This document shows positions 59,359 to 64,000 of a stretch of DNA of 64,000 nt, piece by piece. The notes beneath the pieces were generated by a model, which saw only the letters and a program-made list of their open reading frames with translations, had not been told where the DNA came from and made no database searches. The number at the start of each line of letters is the position of its first letter. The stretch's first letter is position 1. This DNA comes from CAYWJT01 sp964458655 (GTDB lineage: Bacteria > Acidobacteriota > Aminicenantia > Aminicenantales > Saccharicenantaceae). The translations under genes were made by a program, and so were the position numbers. The stretch covers positions 14,814 to 78,813 of the forward strand of contig CAYWJT010000003.1 of the NCBI GenBank assembly GCA_964458655.1, written 5' to 3'.

Positions 59359-60633
59359 ATGCTGGACCGGAAATTCCTGCTCGACAACCTCGAACTCGTC
59401 AGGCAAAGGCTCGAGACCAGGGGACAGAAGATCGACCTCGACGCCCTGGCCCGGATCGCCGCCGAAAAGAAAGAGGTCCAGAAGGCGGTCGAGGAGCTTC
59501 GGTCCCGCAAGAACAGGGCCTCTGCGCTCGTGGCCAGGCTGAAAAGAGAAGGGGGCGATGTTTCCGGCGTCATCCTCGAGATGCGCAAGGTAGACGACGA
59601 GTCGGACCGGCTTGAAGCGCGCCTGAAAGAGCTGGAGGAAACCGCCCGCGAGCTCACGCTCAGCATCCCCAACATCCCGCACGATTCGGTCCCTGTCGGC
59701 GCCGGTTCGGTCGACAACGTCGAGGTCCGCAGGTTCGGCCAGCGGCCGGAATTCCCTTTCAACGCGAAGTCCCACTGGGACGTCGGCGAGAAGCTCGGCA
59801 TATTGGACTTCGAGAGGGCCGGCAAGCTGGCCGGTTCGCGCTTCGCCGTCTATTTCGGAGCAGGCGCCCGGCTCGAGCGCGCCCTCATCAATTTCATGCT
59901 CGACATCCATACCAGGGACAGGGGCTTCCGGGAGGTTTTGCCGCCATTCATCGCCAACGCCGAGAGCCTGACCGGCACCGGCAACCTGCCCAAGTTCAAG
60001 GAGGACCTGTTCAGGCTCGAAGGTTACGACTTGTATCTCATCCCAACGGCCGAGGTGCCGCTGACCAACCTGCACCGCGGCGAGATCCTGGAAGGCGGCT
60101 CGCTTCCCAGGCGCTACGTCGCCTGGACGCCTTGCTTCAGGAGCGAGGCCGGCTCCTACGGCAAGGACATCCGCGGCCTGGTCCGCCAGCACCAGTTCAA
60201 CAAGGTCGAGCTGATGACCTTCAGCCTGCCCGAGAGCTCTTTCGACGAGCTCGAGTACATGACGGCGTCGGCCGAGGAGGTGTTGAAGCGGCTCGGCCTG
60301 CATTACCGGGTGGTCCTGCTCTGCACAGGCGACATGGGTTTCGCCAGCGCCAAGACCTACGACCTCGAGGTCTGGATGCCCGGCCGGGACGGCTTCATGG
60401 AGATTTCGTCCTGCTCCGACTGCACCGATTTCCAGGCGCGGCGGGCGGGCGTCCGTTTCAGACGCGGGCCCAAGGACAAGCCCGAGTTCGTCCACACCCT
60501 GAACGGTTCCGGGCTCGCGGTCGGCCGGACGGTGAGCGCCATCCTCGAGAATTTCCAGCGTGAGGACGGCTCGGTGGTCGTGCCGGAGGCCCTGCGGCCG
60601 TACATGGACGGCCTTGAAGTCATCACAGGCTGA
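59359..60633 (+). CDS. serS: Seryl-tRNA synthetase
   Basis: Class II synthetase charging tRNA-Ser. The 424 residues show the N-terminal coiled-coil arm (about 25-105), motif 2 TPCFRSEAGSYGKDIRGLVRQHQF and motif 3 GSGLAVGRTVSAILENFQ. Two of its tRNA substrates are encoded within 5 kb downstream (61624 and 63580). The start at 59359 has no ribosome binding site and a TATAAT box ends 6 bp upstream, so translation is probably from a leaderless mRNA. Confidence 0.97.
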   Translation: MLDRKFLLDNLELVRQRLETRGQKIDLDALARIAAEKKEVQKAVEELRSRKNRASALVARLKREGGDVSGVILEMRKVDDESDRLEARLKELEETARELTLSIPNIPHDSVPVGAGSVDNVEVRRFGQRPEFPFNAKSHWDVGEKLGILDFERAGKLAGSRFAVYFGAGARLERALINFMLDIHTRDRGFREVLPPFIANAESLTGTGNLPKFKEDLFRLEGYDLYLIPTAEVPLTNLHRGEILEGGSLPRRYVAWTPCFRSEAGSYGKDIRGLVRQHQFNKVELMTFSLPESSFDELEYMTASAEEVLKRLGLHYRVVLLCTGDMGFASAKTYDLEVWMPGRDGFMEISSCSDCTDFQARRAGVRFRRGPKDKPEFVHTLNGSGLAVGRTVSAILENFQREDGSVVVPEALRPYMDGLEVITG

Positions 60634-60667
60634 TTCCCCTCACGCCTAGCCGGCCTTGCCGGTTCGA

Positions 60668-60684
60668 CGCCGCCCCACGCGGCG
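60668..60684. terminator. Hairpin between convergent serS and methyltransferase genes
   Basis: CGCCGC (60668-60673), CCCAC, GCGGCG (60679-60684), followed on the plus strand by CGTTTG. Weak T-run, so only a possible serS terminator. Confidence 0.35.
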
Positions 60685-60694
60685 CGTTTGTAAT

Positions 60695-61450
60695 TCACCT
60701 GGAACAGACGGCGATGAATTCCTTCGAGTCCCTGTTCAGCCGTCGTCCCTTGAAGTCCCCCAGCATCGCCCGAAGCCTCAACCCCGACCTTTCTATAAGG
60801 TGCTCCAGCTCATAGCGGAAGTAGAAACGCATGGTGCACTGCCATTCCCGGGAAACTCGACCTGAGTCGCCGTCCCAGACGAACTTCATTCTGGAAAAGG
60901 TGAGCTGGTCGACCAGGCTGGACTGGGCAGCAATATATCTCCGCACCCATTTGCCGGGGGCGTATTCGCCGCTGAAATCCAGATGTTCGCGGATGCCTTC
61001 GGCGATAAGCTTGGGGTTGGGTACGAAGAGGTCGAAGATGAGAAGCCCGTTTTCAGCGAGGTGTTGACCCATGTTGCGCAGGGCCGCAACCTGATCCTCC
61101 ACTTTGAGCAAATGGGACAGGACCCGGAAAGGCGCTATGATCAGGCCGAATTTCAGGTTGAAACTGAAATCGACGGCGCTTTGAAGGCTCACTCTGCGGC
61201 GATGTTGCGGCGCCAGGTTCCTACGAAGGCAGTTGAGCATGCTCGCGCTGGTGTCTATCCCATAGATATCGGCCCCGGCCGCCAGGGCCCGACGAAATAT
61301 GCGGCCCGTGCCCACTCCGACCTCGAGAACCGGACCGTCGGCCCGACGTATCTTTTTCAGGTAGAAATCCAAGTCCACCGCGTCCCGCAGGTTGGCATAT
61401 ACCAGGTCGTAGAAACGCGCGACATAGGAAGGGTAATCAGATTGCTTCAT
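60695..61450 (-). CDS. SAM-dependent class I methyltransferase
   Basis: A 251-residue methyltransferase. Motif I is VLEVGVGTGRIFRRALAAG (about 42-60), the acidic residue of motif II is in YGIDTSASML, and motif IV region FGLIIAPFRVLSHL follows. The C-terminal part (about 150-251) is rich in aromatic and basic residues (WECTMRF-like REWQCTMRFYFRYEL). It belongs to the small-molecule group (Methyltransf_25-like); substrate unknown. GGAGAGATATC precedes the ATG. Confidence 0.85.
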   Translation of the reverse strand: MKQSDYPSYVARFYDLVYANLRDAVDLDFYLKKIRRADGPVLEVGVGTGRIFRRALAAGADIYGIDTSASMLNCLRRNLAPQHRRRVSLQSAVDFSFNLKFGLIIAPFRVLSHLLKVEDQVAALRNMGQHLAENGLLIFDLFVPNPKLIAEGIREHLDFSGEYAPGKWVRRYIAAQSSLVDQLTFSRMKFVWDGDSGRVSREWQCTMRFYFRYELEHLIERSGLRLRAMLGDFKGRRLNRDSKEFIAVCSR

Positions 61451-61474
61451 GATATCTCTCCGTTTCTCGGCTAA

Positions 61475-61502
61475 ATGATATGCTGAAAATTGGAATAATC
61501 AA
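61475..61502 (-). promoter_or_regulatory. Promoter for the methyltransferase gene
   Basis: On the minus strand TTGATT (61502-61497), 16 bp, TATCAT (61480-61475), 24 bp before the ATG. Confidence 0.55.
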
Positions 61503-61581
61503 AAGGGAAAAGCGAGGTCATATAGAGAAAGCGGGCATTGATGGCTGCTTGGAGCCATGTTCGCGCCGGAGCGCGGCCGCC

Positions 61582-61610
61582 TTGCGCCCGGAATCCGGAC
61601 GGGTTAGAAT
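61582..61610 (+). promoter_or_regulatory. Promoter for tRNA-Ser(UGA)
   Basis: TTGCGC (61582-61587), 17 bp, TAGAAT (61605-61610), 13 bp before the mature tRNA 5' end. Confidence 0.6.
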
Positions 61611-61623
61611 TGGCCTGCGCGCC

Positions 61624-61713
61624 GGAGGGATGGCCGAGTGGTTGAAGGCGGCGGTCTTGAAAACCGCTTTCCGGTTCTCCGGAACGGGGGTTCGAATCCC
61701 TCTCCCTCCGCCA
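61624..61713 (+). tRNA. tRNA-Ser(UGA)
   Basis: Acceptor stem GGAGGGA (61624-61630) pairs with TCCCTCC (61703-61709); anticodon stem GCGGT/ACCGC encloses CTTGAAA with anticodon TGA at 61658-61660. A long variable arm (TTCCGGTTCTCCGGAA region) and the T loop GTTCGAATC confirm a class II serine tRNA. The discriminator is G and CCA is encoded (61711-61713). Confidence 0.97.
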
Positions 61714-61741
61714 GACGCTGCCTTTGTGGGCGGGGCCTTTT

Positions 61742-63331
61742 TCATGACCCGGGAGTTTTCGTTATCTTCCAGGTCAGGCTGTAGGCGAAACGGCTCCCCG
61801 GCTTGGACGGGCGCCGGGAGCTCCCGCCGAGCATCTCCGGCAGGTCGACGAGCTCGATGTAGCCCGAATCGTTGTCCGATGTCCAGCGGGCGCTTCCCGA
61901 GAGGACCTCTTCCTTGGACATCTTCGCCCGAAGAGTGAGGCTGAACCGGCCCACCGTGACCGAGTGCTCGCGGTACTCCTGGCAGCGGGGCGGGCTCGAC
62001 CGGGACAGACCGAGAGCTTTCAGCGCGGGCACGTCCATGGGCTCGAGCACGAGCTCGTAGTAATCGGTCATCCCGAAGGCCGCGGCTCTCTCGCCCACAC
62101 CCCCGAGTCCCGCAAAAGAATGCAGAATGAGGGCCATGGGGTTGGAGTTCCTGACCGGGTAGATCCCCGAGCCGGTGTGCTCGGAGAGCAGCGTCGCGCA
62201 TCCCGGCTCGGGCTTCAGGTCGGTCGCCTTGTCGCGGTAGGTCCAGGTGAGGGACACGCCCGCCGGCTCGAACATCACCATGGGCGGCCTCGACCCCGCG
62301 AGCTTCCGCAGGGGACCGGAGACGACGGCCACGAATTCGCCCTCGTGGCGCGTCGGCGCGTTCGTGGAATCGTAGGCCCACGTCTTTTCGAAGCGTAAGT
62401 CGAGCGTGTAATCGCCGCGGGTGACGGCGACCGTCGTCTCGGCGATCTTGTCTCCCTTCCTGGTCCTGGAGAGCGGCCAAGCGTTCTCCGGCCGGATCTC
62501 GCATGAGCTGTAGACCGTGACCGTGTCGCGGGTCACGGCCTTCTTATCCGGGGCCTTGTACCGGATCTCGGGCCCGCCTTCGCCGACCACGAACGCCTTG
62601 GCCCGGGGATCGTCCTCGCATGCCGCTCCGTTCAGGATATCCCCCTGCTCGGCCTTGACGACCACGCGGTTGAAAGGCCTGGGCTTTCGGCCTTGGGCGT
62701 CGCGGAGGTCGAGAAGCTCCAGCTCCCATTCCTGGCCCGCTCCGAGCTCGGTCGCCTTGTGGAGGAGGTCCAGACGGGCATGGGTCGGCCGTCGCTCGAA
62801 ATCCTCGAGGAGCGCTTCGATGGGTCGCACGCCCTTCATCACCGCGTCCGAGTTCGTGAACATCCGGTTCGCGCAGGCCGTGTACGAGTTGATGCCGCTC
62901 GTCACCGACCATGAAGCGACCTTTTCCCGCGGCGACCCCTCATAGAAAAGGTCGATAGTCAGCCGGTTCATCACCGCCGAGCCGTCCGCCCCCCGCTGGT
63001 TCAGGTTCTCCTCGTACTTAGCCTCGAAGACGTACTCCGGCGGCTCGGCCTTCGACCCGAAACGGGCCGCCTCGGGCCCAGGCACGGCGATGTCGGTCCG
63101 CTGGAGATGGAAGCACGGCGAGGTCAGCGTCTCGGCCAGACGGGAGATGAGCGACTCCCGCAGGACAACGCCGGTCGCCCCGGCGTCGGCCGACCCCACA
63201 ATGGCCCGGCGGGCGCATCCCCCGCAACCGGAAGCGCCTGTCTGGGGGTTGCCGGCCGGGGCGATGCTGGAAAGGATAAAGAACGAAAAAAGCGGGATCC
63301 CGATGATGAAACGCATCGGCCGAACAGTCAT
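61742..63331 (-). CDS. Exported protein of unknown function
   Basis: A 529-residue protein starting at ATG 63331 behind GAGGCGTGAC (ATG 63316 is possible). The N-terminus MRFIIGIPLFSFFILSSIAPAG is a signal peptide, followed by a cysteine pair GCGGCARR (about 36-41). The rest is beta-rich with strands such as YTLDLRFEKTWAYDS and SVTVGRFSLTLRA. No catalytic motif or family is recognised. It is the only gene between two tRNA-Ser genes. Confidence 0.65.
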   Translation of the reverse strand: MTVRPMRFIIGIPLFSFFILSSIAPAGNPQTGASGCGGCARRAIVGSADAGATGVVLRESLISRLAETLTSPCFHLQRTDIAVPGPEAARFGSKAEPPEYVFEAKYEENLNQRGADGSAVMNRLTIDLFYEGSPREKVASWSVTSGINSYTACANRMFTNSDAVMKGVRPIEALLEDFERRPTHARLDLLHKATELGAGQEWELELLDLRDAQGRKPRPFNRVVVKAEQGDILNGAACEDDPRAKAFVVGEGGPEIRYKAPDKKAVTRDTVTVYSSCEIRPENAWPLSRTRKGDKIAETTVAVTRGDYTLDLRFEKTWAYDSTNAPTRHEGEFVAVVSGPLRKLAGSRPPMVMFEPAGVSLTWTYRDKATDLKPEPGCATLLSEHTGSGIYPVRNSNPMALILHSFAGLGGVGERAAAFGMTDYYELVLEPMDVPALKALGLSRSSPPRCQEYREHSVTVGRFSLTLRAKMSKEEVLSGSARWTSDNDSGYIELVDLPEMLGGSSRRPSKPGSRFAYSLTWKITKTPGS

Positions 63332-63533
63332 GTCACGCCTCAGATGCGACAGGCTCCTAGTTCCCTGGTATGCGCCAAAGGTTATAACTTATCTGTTATC
63401 CTGTCAAGGAGCTGGGCCCCGAAGCGCAGTCGGCAAGAAGCCGTTTTGATTCTAGTCGGCGCGTCGGGCTCGAAGCGGCCGGATACGCGCTCGGGCGCCG
63501 CCGTTTTCCTGCGCGAAGGCGGCTGGAGTCGGT

Positions 63534-63561
63534 TTGACCGGCCGGAGAAAAATGTTAAAAT
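63534..63561 (+). promoter_or_regulatory. Promoter for tRNA-Ser(GCU)
   Basis: TTGACC (63534-63539), 16 bp, TAAAAT (63556-63561), 18 bp before the mature tRNA. Confidence 0.6.
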
Positions 63562-63579
63562 AGCCTGGTCACACCCAGC

Positions 63580-63673
<94 letters not shown>

Positions 63674-64000
63674 TTACAAACCCGGCAGTAAATCCCTCAT
63701 CCGTTGTGTTTTAAAACGGACTCGCGTGAGGAGCGCAAGGCCCGCCAGATCAGATAAGAATGTAGGCCTAATGCGTTCGGATCAACAGGAAAAAGAAGGA
63801 AAACGGGGGCCGGGAAATAGGGAACAGGGGCGGGAAAACAGGGGACTACTACCGGCCATGAGCGCTTAGTATGCAGTCGGTACCTGACCCCCTTTTCCAT
63901 CCGTTTCTTCCGTTTTCCCGGCGCTTTTCGGCGCTGCGCCGCCGCTTCCTGAGCTCGTTCAGATACATAGGTGACACGATGGGCTATGATAGGTGCCGCC
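63674..64000. other. 327-bp right end without a recognised gene
   Basis: The interval holds G- and A-rich sequence (63785-63845), then GGTACCTGACCCCCTTTTCC (63880-63899), which resembles an arm of the REP-like hairpins plus the T-rich flank common beside such elements. The last 40 bases contain an ATG (63978) that could start a gene running out of the window. Nothing else is supported. Confidence 0.4.

Noticed and set aside
63697..63900. 67-codon minus-strand frame near the right end
   Set aside because: Low-complexity repeats (FPAPVPYFPAPVF) arising from the purine-rich stretch; no start signals.
63978..64000. Start of a transposase gene at the right edge
   Set aside because: An ATG follows REP-like sequence, but only seven codons are visible, too few to support a call.

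Overview
The window looks like one ordinary stretch of chromosome from a high-GC, Gram-negative, probably anaerobic bacterium. Evidence for a Gram-negative cell is two probable outer-membrane beta-barrels, several lipoprotein or Sec signal peptides and four twin-arginine signal peptides. Evidence for fermentative, anaerobic life is an indolepyruvate:ferredoxin oxidoreductase, an NDP-forming acyl-CoA synthetase, an aldehyde:ferredoxin oxidoreductase and a phosphofructokinase with the pyrophosphate-type active site. The gene content (tricorn-like protease, exported M14 and M24 peptidases, DUF6599 and DUF362 proteins, GH29 and GH127 glycosidases) resembles Acidobacteriota / Candidatus Aminicenantes genomes. 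That placement is inference from gene content, not from a marker-gene search.

Layout. 1-3283 (-): tricorn-like protease cut by the window edge. 3528-6033 (+): DedA membrane protein, glycosyltransferase and an unusual nucleotidyltransferase. 6222-7676 (+): GH29 fucosidase. 7819-11902 (-): yebC-ruvC-ruvA-ruvB-queA. 12104-15258 (+): small membrane protein, copper-type P-ATPase and a 32-residue membrane protein. 15411-20089: beta-barrel, secreted unknown, PPi-type PFK, FolD and an Rrf2 regulator. 20090-24611 (+): iorA-iorB-acyl-CoA synthetase operon. 24711-28792: octaheme lipoprotein, membrane protein, sugar epimerase-like protein and DUF6599 protein. 28931-31479 (+): DUF362, FmdB-like and RmuC. 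31528-38574: YggS, dGTPase, transketolase, nuclease, FAD oxidase and ACT protein. 38693-41419 (+): an amino-acid permease joined in frame to an Xaa-Pro peptidase. 41696-49248: exported sugar-isomerase-like protein, lipoprotein, exported M24 peptidase, beta-barrel and GH127. 49416-56871 (-): AOR with a 49-residue partner, M14 peptidase, exported Fe-S aldo/keto reductase and membrane zinc peptidase. 57062-57334: large SRP RNA. 57359-64000: DapA-like aldolase, zincin, CobO, SerS, methyltransferase, a secreted unknown between two tRNA-Ser genes, and a repeat-bearing right end.

The genes suggest peptide and glycan scavenging. Extracytoplasmic peptidases (tricorn-like, M14, two M24) would release amino acids. 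The permease-peptidase fusion would couple cleavage to uptake. IorAB plus the acyl-CoA synthetase would turn aromatic 2-oxoacids into acids with ATP and reduced ferredoxin, and AOR would handle aldehydes. GH29 and GH127 act on fucosides and arabinosides; PPi-PFK and transketolase belong to central sugar metabolism.

Promoters are readable as sigma70-type boxes (TTGnnn, 16-18 bp, TAnnnT) ahead of many genes. Two genes (serS and the DUF6599 gene) have the -10 box 6-7 bp before the ATG and no Shine-Dalgarno, so they may be leaderless. A family of small hairpins with GGCAC/GTGCC cores lies in intergenic gaps. I saw no CRISPR array, prophage or complete insertion sequence.
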